A DNA stretch of 64,000 nucleotides from assembly GCA_000469685.2 (NCBI GenBank), contig LS997565.1:14753235-14817234 (forward strand), in the 5' to 3' direction. A program made the position numbers and the translations under genes. Below the pieces are notes generated by a model, which saw only the letters and a program-made list of their open reading frames with translations, had not been told where the DNA came from and made no database searches. Shown here in pieces: positions 49,601-61,161 of the stretch (the stretch's first letter is position 1; every line of letters begins with the position of its first letter). The DNA is from Haemonchus contortus (lineage: Eukaryota; Nematoda; Chromadorea; Rhabditida; Trichostrongylidae).

Positions 49601-51722
49601 TTATATATGTCGTTGTTCCTTTACAAGAAAGCCGGTCTCTCGTGTTGTTACCACCTTGGCCTGTCGTGCTGTTACCACAGTTTCGAGGAATCTCAGAGTT
49701 ATCTCCAGTGATACTCGAATAGGTCCTTTAGCGCTGCTCTTGTAAACTGTTGCGATCATCGACAGATCGACTTCGAGCAGTCGCCTTCCACGAATGTACG
49801 CCCCTATATGAAACAACTGGAATGGCGGCTCTCACCTGGAATAATAAACAATGGGATGGTTCCGGACATCAATATTGCTTTTGGAGGAGACCCCAATAAC
49901 CATACGACCATTGGTCGTTTATTCGCTCGTGTTCACTCTGGAGGTGCGTCCATCGACGAAGATCTTCGCACATACGGCCCCTTAACCGATGATGAACGAC
50001 CCCGGCGAAGTGCAGATAAAGCCGAACGCTACGAGTTGGGAGTCAGCAGAGCTTCACGAGTGCGATCAGAGCAAAGGTGTTCGGAACTTTCACGAACATT
50101 ACCAGAGTAAAGTTCTTGCTGGATCAATCCAGAACAAATGACCGGTCGCACACGTGTCTTAATCAGCCAATAGCTCCTTCTCACTCTCAACCAGTAGGAG
50201 TTTCTCCAAGATCCGATGACGGCAGATGAGAGCTGAATATTCTGTTGCGACAACAAAAGGCGAATATTTCTTCACACAACTCGTCGCCGGTCTCCTTCGA
50301 AATTCGCTATTCAATCTCCTTCAATACCTTAACCAAGGTTGTAATCCAGAGATGTAACATTGTAGACGCACGCCTCTCACTTCCCATTGCCCATTGCAAG
50401 CCATGCTTGACCATCAACTGAGAACAGTTTTACGGGTCTTCTCGATTTTATGGGTTTAATATATCTTGAACTTCTGTCAGACCTGGCTTGATTCACAACC
50501 ATTTTCTTACAACCAAATTGCTCGTAACTTAGATGAATTCATAGTGCTATCCGTAACTTTGAAAGCAGCCGCATGCCGAACGTCAAATTCTATTCATAAA
50601 CGTTTCTACTGTATGATGAATGCGATATCGTCCTTCATAGCAGCTGTAGCGGAATCCAATTACATAAGGTGTAACAACCATTAGGGTTGATAAAAAGGCA
50701 AAACTGGTAACGGAATGGTTTCAACTTTAGTGAGTTTATGGGCGAAAAGACTCACCGATTCATATGTATTTATGAGGATACATTCTTCACGCAAAATTTC
50801 TATGCCGTTTCTGAATAACTCTACAGATTTGGTTGCAACTGAGTATATCTATATCTGGCGCATCTATGGCCAACCTCTCTTGTCCCAGGGCCGTTCACTT
50901 TTTTTCAGTGTTTAGTATTGTAGACTAGCTCTCGTCGCCTCATTTATTTCACGTGCACAGAAAAACTAGATCGTCTCAGTCGGGTCTAATGTTTTCAAAC
51001 GGCGTTACTATCGTGCTGTAGAAAAGAGTAGCATTGAAATATTGAGTAATGCCGTGACGGGTTTGTTATAGAAAAAGCAGAGTAGCCAAAAAAGGAAAAT
51101 AAAGTTGTCGCGTTCTGAGCTGTCACATATCATTAATCGTGAACTCTTTCTGTTGTACAAATCTCTTTGAGTTGCCCTTAAGTCGACAGTGTCATCCACG
51201 GAACTACTTGAGAACTCATGAATCGGTTTGCAGAGCATTTTTTCGGCTCAACTGTCATTGTTATTTAGTTGACGTGGAACGAGTTTCTCACTTCACATTC
51301 ATAGCCTTACGACCTTCAATGAAATGGCATGTTCAGCAAGTATACTGTGCATAAAAGAACAACAATTTCCAGGCCCTTTTACCACCACCGAGAATGCAAG
51401 AAGCCAAGGAGTTCATTTTCCAGAGGACTTGATTCAGGCCATATCGCTTGCCATACGAATTTGATCTAAGGCCACTTTATGACAGTTTCGCATAATTCAC
51501 TTGGTCTGCTTATAGCATACGAATTACAAGGAGCTTTGAATTTGAAAGTGCACACAGTCACGACACCTCCCATATTTCCCCTTCCTACCCGACGTGAATC
51601 TGGCGAAGCTCTGAAAGCGCTGTATGTATCTATCCATATTCGTCGCTGCTTCCGTTGTGTGTGCATAAATTTACTTCGGAGCGCAAAGCGAGTGACTGGG
51701 GTCCCACCCGTGGTCGCTCCCA
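46657..51722. other. Intergenic, nothing recognised
   Basis: About 5 kb with no supported gene. A GC-rich patch near 48235-48300 resembles the block at about 17985. Short direct repeats (CGTG-TGTTACCAC) occur at about 49640 and 49665. The ORF at 49808-50110 (plus, 100 codons) is open but motif-free. Confidence 0.3.
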
Positions 51723-51750
51723 ACCCGCAAGCTTTCTAAAGCTTGCGGGT
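51723..51750. repeat. Perfect short palindrome
   Basis: Thirteen-base arms ACCCGCAAGCTTT and AAAGCTTGCGGGT are separated by two bases. It lies in DNA with no gene, so a role as a terminator or operator is not supported. Confidence 0.85.
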
Positions 51751-54599
51751 CCACTTTTCATGTCAGTCTCCAGCAGGTTGTTACTGCGTTCGCAGTACAG
51801 AGGAAAATTGTTCGCCAAGCGCATAACTGCGTACAGGTATAGATATACGACATAGGTATCGGTTTACACAAATGTATACTGAGAGGCATAAGATAATCAC
51901 AACATCATCGAACACTTGGTACACATCAGTATTATATACTTTTACGTGGTTGCTACGACTACATGTAAGGAAATGAATGGAAGAAAAATATTCGCCCAAA
52001 GAAGTGATATGTAACAAAAATACTACACACAACTATGGCAAAAAATGTGAGCAAATTCACATATATGAAAACCACACTACAATTTGGGGTCGGATGTGAT
52101 CCTGCTCAGGCTAATCAATTGCATCATACCTTCCAAACTCGTCTATAACCGAATCTCCCAAACTCGTCCAGATCCAACCTTATCAACTGCTAGCCAGAAC
52201 CCCAAATGCCCGCTAAAACATTGAAGCTGGCTTCGACCCTATCGTCACCAGTAGCAGATGACAATAACAAGCCGTTCCGATGTCCACTGACGCTGTAGCT
52301 GGAATTGGAGTTAAGTATTGCGGCAACAGGAACGAGGACCAGACCCGATGACGGCGAAGAGACGACGATGCAAATGCGAGAGATGGCAACATGCCAGATT
52401 CGGTGATTAAGCATGGTCACATGGCTTCCTCTCGGCTGTGGTACTTTCCAGGCGGGACCACTGCGTGCTACACCAATGCTTCTATGATGTCGGACGAAAG
52501 GCACGACACGTCTGCGACATAGCACTTCCTGATGAAGAAGGGGTTCTCGATGAGGAAGCACATCAGGGGTTCAGAAGGTTCCTCATAGGTAACTGCCATC
52601 TCGGGAATGATTGCACCTTGTTACCGACTTCTGATGGAGGTCTATTTCGAGCAAATGGAAAGAAAAGAAAAATCCGCGACCAAGCACCTTTGATATTAGG
52701 AGGAAATGAAGGGCTCCCTTAAAATGGTGAGCTATGGCTTCATAAGCATGGAAAAGAGGATAAGCTGCTCTGATTGGCGTCTCGTTGACTTGAAAGAGGA
52801 AGCCAATCTGAGACATCGAGGTGTGAAATTAGATCCTCTCAAGATGCCATTGTTCTCGGTATCGCTTTAGGTAAACATTACTGGAATTTTGTGAAGGGAG
52901 GAGTGGGTAGAGACCAATGAGATGATACTTCTTAACGAGGCTTTCACCAACGATGGATCTCCTTGAACTTGATGGAGTACTCAAGTAATTCGTGGACGGA
53001 ATTTTGGAACTTCATCCGGGGATGGTATCAGTCCTCTTAACCAGGATTGAGGGGATTAAAGGCTTCGGGCTGAACCCAGACAAGATGTTATCAGGTTCAA
53101 TTTTAAGTTGTTTCATGGACCAGCCAGTGGATAAGTCGTCAAGGGAACTGACATCTGCTGAGCAAATGTCATGCGGAATGCTGCAGGTCAAAAAAATCCA
53201 GATATCACCCTGGAGGACCCTAGGAATAAACTTTCGTAAAGCGGTCTCATTTGTTGTGTTAGAAAAAACATTAGTCACTCGGACTCAGAAAGACTACACA
53301 GAAAATTTTCTGCTTCCCTATCAACCCTGAGATTTATGATTAGTAGCCTTTAAAGACGCCATAGGTTTTTTTTCGATTGGGAAAACCTAATCGTTTAATA
53401 CGCTCGTCCTTATTACGCTAGCCTCGTTGATCGCAGTTCACTTCGAGTTCGCTTTGCATCTGTCAGGTTCCGATTTACGGAATATTGAACATAATTACAA
53501 AAGAAATTTAACACTAGGGACACGACAGTCGGCTACTCCGCCTGCACGGTGAAAATGGCTCCTGGATTTTTTTTTTTTTGTGAGAAATTCATCAACAATT
53601 ATTTTTGTTGTCATTCTTCGGAGCGCTGTTGCTATAAAGTGCCCTCGAGCATTGTCTAGTTAGAAGCAACCTTCACACCTTTGACCTTCCAATTAAGCCC
53701 TCAGCAGGACCTCAGTTGTCTTTTTGTGTTGTTACTGATCTGATAGCTTTTTCCACAACTTGGATCCTTCTCTCCATACTATCTTTTCCTATGTGTCAGT
53801 GACGGCATTTCTTCCAGACAGCATAAGCAAGAAAATAACTATCGCTATAATGCTTTGATCAGTCCGTCGAGATTCCGCATCACTTTCATCAGTCTGATCA
53901 GACCGCAGGGTATTGAACTTTGTGATCGTTCAAAGCAGCGCCACCGTGCAGATGGCTCTGAAGGCTTATCTTCGAGAACATAAAGAGGCTGAAACTCATA
54001 ATACTCTTGATTATCCTCGATTTCATGGCGCTTATCTCAAAGGATCTTCAGTTATTCAATTCGACGCCGAGAAATTCTGTAGACCATCCCTAATAGGGCT
54101 GGTCATCATTACCTGGGTTCATGAATCAAGGGAATGGATGGTTTTTTCTCGGAATATTGGTGCACTGACTGACAACATGACTTTTTACATAGCGCGCCCT
54201 GTCGGTGCGCGAAAAATGCGATCGGTATCTATTCGGGAACTGTGCCACTGCGACTACCCTCAGTTCTGTCTTCGACTCTTCAAACATTCCATTCTCTTTC
54301 TACCGTTAACGGTAGTTAAGATCTGAGTAACCATCTGAAATTGCCCCTATATTGATAAGTTATTGTTTTACTAATTCGTCCCAATTGCTATTTTTCGGGC
54401 TATTTTTCGCTCACAACTAACTCAGCATATAAAGCCTCTCGAAGAAAAGGGTCACCCCTGAAATTTAGAAGTGGGCTCTACTGACCTCGTTTCACAGCCT
54501 TCCTATTCACTTTTCTCTTCCACTTAGGCTTTTCGAGTATGGAGGGGCCAGTGCAGACTGAGAGCTTAGCTCTCCCTAGAGGCGACTCATTTTCTTCAT
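51751..54599. other. Intergenic, open frames of unknown meaning
   Basis: Several longer ORFs lie on both strands (52190-52561 minus, 52438-52722 plus, 52992-53330 plus, 53913-54326 plus). None has a domain I recognise, and they do not join by convincing splice sites. Some may be remnants of a retroelement. A run of 13 T lies at about 53567-53579. Confidence 0.3.
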
Positions 54600-54761
54600 G
54601 GAAGTGCACAAATACCATATTCATATATACTGAGCCCTTTTCAGGGTGTTGTAACAAACTCTGAAACGAATCTATACTAGCCGAGGCCGACAAGCCTTTT
54701 ATTTCTCATCAGCTACCAGACTCATCTAGAAGGATAAAATGTTCAAAATGACTTGTATATA
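54600..54761 (+). repeat. SINE copy, left part (split by a transposon)
   Basis: Retains the SINE order GAGGCCGACAAGCCTTT, ACCAGACTCATCTAGAAGG, ATAAAATG and GACTTGTA, then stops at the TA where the element at 54762-55269 is inserted. The right part continues at 55270. Confidence 0.6.
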
Positions 54762-55269
54762 CAGTAGTGCTCAAAAGTATTCGGCCAACTTTAACTTGAC
54801 GTAACTTCTTCCCCAGCGGAGCGAATCTCGCAAAATTTTGATATGTTTAGCTGAAGCATATTTTACACTGTCCAACACTACTTGACTGCAAAACAGCCAT
54901 ATCCACATACTAATGGGGAAGCGTTTGTAGACTATGCTGAAAGCAAATTTGTGACGTCTGCTGTTATTCCGACCTTGTGTACGTTCATCTTCTCTTCTGG
55001 GTTCGACATTAGTGCTCTTACACTTAAGACATGGCAAAAAGGAAAGGACTCCTAGAAGGACCACCATTCGTACTTCCAGTTGATTTTTTGTTCAAGCCCT
55101 TTTGGATATGTGGAACATGATCAGATTGCAGGTTAATAGTGGTAAATATTCACACTACACCAATGTTACACATATTGAAATTTCGCTTGATTAGATCCAG
55201 TAGGAAAGGAGTTACGAGTGAGAATTATAACTGAAGAAGCATTTCGCCGAATACTTTTGAGCGCTACTG
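54762..55269. mobile_element. Non-autonomous TIR element (Tc/mariner-type ends)
   Basis: Inverted ends CAGTAGTGCTCAAAAGTATT at 54762 and the complement of CAGTAGCGCTCAAAAGTATT ending at 55269, with TA on both sides. Length is 508 bp. The minus-strand open frame inside has no transposase motif, so it is a non-autonomous derivative. Confidence 0.85.
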
Positions 55270-55370
55270 TACATCGGATAGTCACCGCAACTCCTTGCAT
55301 AGGCCATATACGCATTCAATACTATGAACGATTCTGAGTGAGAGTCGAATATGAGGCGCAAAGCATAATA
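55270..55370 (+). repeat. SINE copy, right part
   Basis: Continues the SINE exactly where the left part ended: TACATCGGATAGTCACCGCA, ATAGGCCATATACGCATTCA, ACGATTCTGAGTG and GTCGAATATGAGGCGCA. Together with 54600-54761 it forms one interrupted copy. Confidence 0.75.
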
Positions 55371-55711
55371 GTAAAAGCGAAACTATTTGAAGTCGACATA
55401 CTCGATCCATTTTTATGGAAGCTTTATTGGATTGTTCCAATCTACCGTGTTCACTCTCCGAGAATTCTATTGAAAGGGTCCGCTTTGGAAAGGAGTCTCG
55501 TACTAATCTTGTGAAATGGTTCAGAACTCTGCGACTGCAGACTGAGTAGGGCTCGGTCCTGAAGAGCCGGAGTGATTGATTCTGGCAGTTGTCTAAAAGA
55601 GGTTTGAGTTTGTTGAATGAGATTCAAAGTCATGGCGCAATCCAAAAAAGGAGCTCATATCTCCGACCTCTATTGCTGTGTAAAGATCGACCCAGTAGAT
55701 AGCCATGTACA
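55371..55711. other. Spacer, nothing recognised
   Basis: No gene or repeat is supported between the split SINE and the next transposon. Confidence 0.35.
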
Positions 55712-56280
55712 GGGGTGCCCAAAAAAAAAGAGACACTATGCATGGGGCCTAATCCAGGGCGGAATACGTCGCACCGATTGAAGCAGCAGGAGAATGTGAT
55801 TGGGTAAATTGTGTTAAGAATGTTGCTTGATGAAAGGAAGCAGGAGCTTGTGTGGTTCCTATATCGGCTTCAAAATATGAAGCCGTCTGCCATTGAGGAC
55901 GCGCTCAAGACGACTTATGGGATATCGGTCGGCAACAAGCAGATACGCAACTTTCTCAGTCGAGTTGATCATGGACAGATTCCTGGGCATCTTCGCTTGG
56001 GATCTGGAAGACCGCTGACTTCCTGTAGCCCCGACAACTCCGCAATGGTCTGCGATGTCGTGGGAGACGAGCCTCGCCGACCTCAGACGACGCATCGAAT
56101 TTGCGAGGCAAAAACTTTTGATTTCGTTCGTGCGGAAGGCCATTGAAGAATCCCATGATCGAGTACAATGTGTTGTTGATTTTGCGGGTGGTAATATTCA
56201 GTCAGAATTTAATAAAGTTCGATTACATTGGTGGTACAAGCCGAGCAGTGAAAGTGTCTCTTTTTTTTTGGGCACCCCTG
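55712..56280 (+). mobile_element. Internally deleted Tc-type transposon with perfect ends
   Basis: The 27-bp inverted repeats are perfect (CAGGGGTGCCC, nine A, GAGACAC) and TA flanks both sides (55710-55711, 56281-56282). Length is 569 bp. The ORF from 55817 encodes an N-terminal HTH (KPSAIEDALKTTYGISVGNK) and hinge (GSGRP). In another frame from about 56055 the family's C-terminal tail survives (DLRRRIEFARQKLLISFVRK). The catalytic DDE core between them is deleted. It cannot transpose itself. The perfect ends point to recent mobilisation in trans. Confidence 0.85.
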
Positions 56281-56282
56281 TA

Positions 56283-58187
56283 TGTATGGCGGCTGTCTGA
56301 TCATTTTTCATGGGTGCAATTCTTTGTTCGATGTAAACCAGTCTTGATTGGGGTTGTTCAAAAGAATTTTTTATCAAAAATATATTACGTTTAGTTATGA
56401 TCAAAGTTTAGGTTATTTATTGTTCCTTGCCATAAATCATTACTGCAAGTGGACGGAATTTGATTGGGAATATGAAAAAGTAGTGCTCGTCCATCTTCAT
56501 TTGGGACACTCAGCAAACGATATATGACAACGTCTTTTTATCAGATGCAGAAATGTGGGGAATCCAGAAAGAAATTGAAAATAAATCAAAAACTTCTGCG
56601 ATCCTTTTTTTGAGTATCTGATAACAGTGTCAGTATTCATTGAGTGTAGTCGCACCACCTTATAGTGTGTTGTTCCTACTCCATAATTTGTAGATGGAGC
56701 GTAGCGGCCCTTGAAGGTACAGCTCACAATAATCCCGAGGTACCTGAGCCAAGTATCGGAAGTGGAAGCGCAGATTAGTGCGTAGGTAGCGAAGAAAGCG
56801 AGAAAATCAACGGTATTCGGAAAGTATAGTAGTTCTAGAATGTAGTAAAAATAGAGGGTTGTACGAGAAGATGACTGCGAAAGTGGCTTGAACGGGTAGT
56901 ATAAGAAACTTACTACAGTGAGCAAAAATGCAATGATTACCTCCTGTTGGTCATGGATCGGGTAACATGCACTCGAAAATCTGGGGCTTCATGTTGTTAT
57001 TCTTTCCATTTTGCTACTGATTTGTTGCTGTTTTTACTGCTCTTTTATTGTTATATTATATATTGTTGTTATCTCTGATCAACTGTTTGAATTTCCAACA
57101 TTTCTGCTCTATTGTAAATAATGCAGCCTTTACAAGCTAGTCAAAAGACGGCCATTGTTGAGGGTGGCATGCAGTGTACATAATTTTTGAGTCGGGAAAC
57201 GGCCCTACCTACACCCCACCGCATGTAGCATACCAAGGGTTCATTCCAAGTGAAAATCGCTGTGACCATTTTTGAAGCGATTTGCAGCAAAGAACAATGT
57301 TAGGTGACCTTGTTGTACAAGGGTCCTGTTGATAGCATGAAATTAGGATTCAGACTGGTATATCTCCTTACATCCAACTTCAGCTTTTTCCTGAGGGGAT
57401 GAAAAAACATGCGGAACTTCGAAGAAGTGAATTCCAGGTAGACTACGTAGAAAAGTAAGACGTTTCTCGGCTTTCCATCACTGGAGAGTTGTTTTCGCAG
57501 ATGTCTCTTCACTTTTTGACTCCCTCTCATGCAAATGTTGAAATTGTTTCAAGGTCATCCTAGACCTCCACTTTTCTTGTTTTTCTTGAAATTTTCATTT
57601 CCGAAACCACAACAAAATGTTCAGTTTCTTATCACTTCAATTCGCCGTCATTCTGTCTAGAGCAATTGCCATCCGCAGTAATTGTTTTTCAGATAAATGG
57701 AATTCTTTTGAGTTCGTCGACACTTCATACTTCCTCGAAACTACACGACTCAATTCACCTTGGAGTTCCTTTCAGATGCGGTTCCTTTCTATCGCTCTCA
57801 TCCACACACTTGGTGTGAGTACATTGGCCCGTGGCATATCTAAGGTAGACATCTCAGTCAATTTTTTTCTTCTCCATTATACAGATAGCTACAATCAGTT
57901 TGATCACAGGAGTACTGAGTTAAAGGCAAAACAGCCTGTAAAAAGTTGATTATCGGCCTGCTAGCGGATAAACAACTTTTTACAAAAATAAACGAATCGG
58001 GTAGAGCTGGTACAAGTACAGTTCGAAAACGTATTTAAAGAGTCCGGCATCGATGGGAGGAGGAGCGTGCATGAAAGTTGTCGCTCGCAAACCCTTAGAC
58101 AGGCAAATTTTTTTTTCGAGCCACATTGGCGTTACGTCGAAGCACTTCAAGCGTTGGATCCGTTGGAAGCTTGAAGGACTAAGTTAA
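56283..58187. other. Intergenic, mostly unrecognised
   Basis: A 142-codon hydrophobic minus-strand ORF (56497-56925) could be part of a membrane protein, but has no motif or partner exon. The ORF at 57617 is listed separately. Confidence 0.3.
57617..57949 (+). pseudogene. Possible secreted C-type-lectin-like fragment (very uncertain)
   Basis: The ORF opens with ATG and a plausible signal peptide (MFSFLSLQFAVILSRAIAI). The spacing C-x4-W-x2-F, then SYF, then SPWSSF vaguely recalls the start of C-type lectin domains (C-x-W-x-F, CY, W-A). The second cysteine and the rest of the domain are absent. It could be a decayed lectin exon or chance. There is no flanking exon. Confidence 0.15.
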
Positions 58188-58689
58188 AGGCACGGTTCAC
58201 GATACAAATGATTACTGAGTTCCGCGAATATTCGGTTTAGGACCCACACACAATCAGCTGATCGCTAAGTGATGAGGCGATGTTTTTCTCCCATTCTTTT
58301 TTCCTCTAATATTTTTTACGCCGCCGCGATCTCTTTTTTAATTTCCTACCCCAAGAGGCTGAAAAAGGTGAGCTATTTTTGCTGTAACTAGAGTTTTTTG
58401 TTTACTTATGCTTATTAGCGGATGAGTTTTGCTTACCGTAGTCAGTTATTTGCACCAGGACCCACACGTACGCAATGACCCACATTGTATAGCTCATAAA
58501 ACGCGCCAATCCTGTTCATTTTTCTAGTCTAGTTCTTATCCAGCCCCCTTTCTAACGGTTCGTCGAAGCCTTTTTCACTTTGGAGACACCGATTTGTACA
58601 CTTCCTTCGCCTTCACCACACTATTTTCCATCTTATCTTCGATTTTTCGTCATAATCTGGATTACCCAAAATTATCGTGAACTGTGCCT
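58188..58689. mobile_element. Short TIR transposon (MITE-like), family 1, copy B
   Basis: Ends AGGCACGGTTCACGATA at 58188 and the complement of AGGCACAGTTCACGATAA at 58689. Length is 502 bp, close to copy A at 32243-32738 (496 bp). Terminal 30 to 50 bp are alike in the two copies, while interiors diverge strongly. No transposase. Confidence 0.75.
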
Positions 58690-60238
58690 TCAAATGCCCA
58701 GTTATCACACGTAACGCGATTTCGGCAAATATTCTTTAAAGAGCTAAAAGCATTTCTTCTGAAAATTCTCCGAATATGACCATCTTCGGACTCCGTGCCT
58801 TCGAAAAAATATCTTTTTTAGCGTAGTAATTCTTTTGATAGTAATCCGGTGTACGCGAAGGCGTAATAAAAAAACGATCTGATGTTTTTTACTTTTGTGA
58901 ACCGCAATTTCTTCCGGCCCAATACGCACCCGAATCTAAATCGAGAGCGATCGCTATCTCCAACAGGAAAACTGCTCGTTTAAATCATCTGAACAGAAAA
59001 GTATGCCCAAATGACTCGAAAAAAAAAACATGAAGAGAAGCTTGGTGAATCAGCGAAGTAATAGAATTCTCTCGTTAAGCAAAAGCCCATTTATGAATGG
59101 CGAGCGTTCGATTCGCCAACCACTGGAATACCTTGCCGGAGTCTCAACGTCAACGGTCGGCGTCATTGGAATGACCGAGACGACTGTCTTATGCAAATCA
59201 GAGCATCCAAGTAAATTACGCCCAGAGCTGGTACTCAGCGATCGGCATGGTATCCCTCTAATTTTATCCTTTTTAGGGATATCATGCTACAGATGACTCC
59301 ACCAAAACGGATCATCATAGACAAACGATCGAAAGTGTGCAAGGTATGTTCACTTTTATTATAGTTATGAAGAGGCCCTTTGGTTGCTTCTTTCCCCACT
59401 TTTTCGCTACTCGTGCCACGCGGGTTTTTTTTTTCGTTTGCCTCGAACATGGGTAACTGAACGAATAGAATACCTTCGAAAATAACATCAATATTGACAT
59501 AAACAACTTTTAAGGAAAGAAAAGAGGTAGCCACATTGAAGAATCGGCTGAGGATGAACCAGTATGAGATAATTGCAATAAGACCGTACTCATTAGTAGT
59601 ATAGTAGTAAAGTGCCTTTCGAACGGCTTAAAAGTCGGCCTGGCATGGCGCGCCCGTAGTCCCGCCGGGAAAGGCACAGTACGCTGCAGAGAGCTAGAGT
59701 CGTCACGTGGCAGTGGACTCTAGCCGCTATGCGACGACTGCATCATAATTCGTCCTCATCGTCGCGGCCGCCTGCCCTCCGTCGTCTTTTGGAGCAAATC
59801 AACATCAATGCCATCGACTTAGTTAGAATGGTTCCCGTAGCACGCTGTTGCCATCTACCACTGATGCCATCGCTGCTGAGTATGTCGCAAGCAGGAAACA
59901 TCAGGATGGTTGGTCCGCAGCCATGGAAGGACCTTGGAGCAGCGATAGCGGAGGAGGTTGGGATGACTTAGATGGCTCTGGATGAGGATTAAACAGAATC
60001 GTACCCATTCCGTAGGTTGAGTGTGGTTTAATTGTAATTTTTCATGCCTTTCTTCATAGTACTTTTTATATCGTAGCAATTATGCTAACTCGCGTTTGAT
60101 TCCTCTTTTCTTTCCATACGTAGTTTACCATTCAATAGTATAATTTATAATGTGTGCTTTTTCTACGTGAAGTGTGGTAGCACCCATGTATATCGCAGCC
60201 AACCTGTGAGCTCAGGGTAGGTTTTTAGGCTATGGTAG
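58690..60238. other. Intergenic, nothing recognised
   Basis: Contains a GC-rich patch near 59640-59780. No gene supported. Confidence 0.3.
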
Positions 60239-60284
60239 AACCGTGCGCCAAGCGTCGAGGGAGCTCGGCGCTGGGCGCACGGTT
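60239..60284. repeat. GC-rich hairpin
   Basis: Sixteen-base arms AACCGTGCGCCAAGCG and CGCTGGGCGCACGGTT pair with one mismatch around a 14-base loop. It lies in a GC-rich stretch that looks like a dispersed repeat. Confidence 0.75.
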
Positions 60285-60839
60285 TGGTACTAATACGGAA
60301 GGAGCGTTCGAAGATCCAAACCCTTGCCGTACCTGGTAAGTACCGTACCATGGTGGAGGAGCGGTCCTCAATTCGGTGCGCTCGTTCACGCGGAGGTGAC
60401 CAATTACAACGGACAATAGATGCAGGACAATAAGACACGAATAAAAAGGAACGAGGTTGAAGCGGCTATTGCGACGTTGTCGAGTTGTCGGCTTACGGTG
60501 TTTCGTGATCACCGGGATTCGACCAAAAAGTCCAAGTTAGTAGTTAGCGTTGGATAATTGAAAGAAGAGATGTACCTTCAGTGAATTCGAATTCAAATCT
60601 GTTTTTTAGTTTTTCGCAGCGTAGTTGTTGGCACATTCATGATGGCGTAGTAAATATCTCGATTGGTACCAGCTGATCCAATCGGACAACCCGTCTTTCT
60701 AAAGTCAATAATTCACGCTAAAATCGTCTTGGAGGATATGAGCATTGACCCGTGTATCGTTTGGCTTAGTGAGCATCTAAACAAAATGATGCCCAAGAAA
60801 ATTGATAAGTCCAAAAGTTCATTAGGAAATATTTCCGAC
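60285..60839. other. Spacer before the intact SINE
   Basis: No supported gene. Confidence 0.35.
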
Positions 60840-61161
60840 ATAAGGCTAATCTGGGCGGAGGTGGTGTAGTGGCAAGTGGCGCACTATATCACACGCACGG
60901 TCAGGGGTTCGAATCCCGGATCGATGCCCGCCCAGGCCAACCAAGCCTTCCATCCCTCCGGGGTCGGTGAATTGGTACCAGACTTGTCTGGGAGGATAAA
61001 AGCACTGACTTGTACATCGGCTGGCCACCGCAAGTCATTGTATAGGCCACATACGCACTCATTACGCCACTACGATTCTGAATGGAAGTCGAGTGCGGGG
61101 GCGCATCCCTCAGACGGGATTGATTAACGCCAAAAACTTTATCCTTTATAAGGCTAATCTG
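60840..61161 (+). repeat. Intact tRNA-headed SINE with 14-bp target duplication
   Basis: SINE body 60854-61147 (294 bp). Perfect direct repeats ATAAGGCTAATCTG lie at 60840-60853 and 61148-61161. The head contains a pol III box A region (TAGTGGCAAGTGG) and a consensus box B (GGTTCGAATCC, 60906-60916) about 40 bp apart, as in a tRNA. The 3' end is AAACTTTATCCTTT rather than poly(A), so it probably borrowed the 3' end of a partner LINE. This is the reference copy for the other SINE calls here. Confidence 0.92.

Noticed and set aside
52190..53330. Reverse transcriptase fragment
   Set aside because: Several open frames suggested a retroelement, but no catalytic YxDD-like motif or conserved block could be read in any frame.
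53913..54326. 137-codon plus-strand ORF
   Set aside because: Open but without a recognised domain or usable neighbouring exons; may be chance or decayed repeat.
56497..56925. Hydrophobic 142-codon minus-strand ORF as a chemoreceptor exon
   Set aside because: It is longer than most chance ORFs and hydrophobic, but no receptor family motif or partner exon could be found.
60854..60930. Functional tRNA gene
   Set aside because: Box A and B are present, but the sequence continues into a 294-bp repeated body with flanking target duplication. The acceptor stem does not close, so it is a SINE head.
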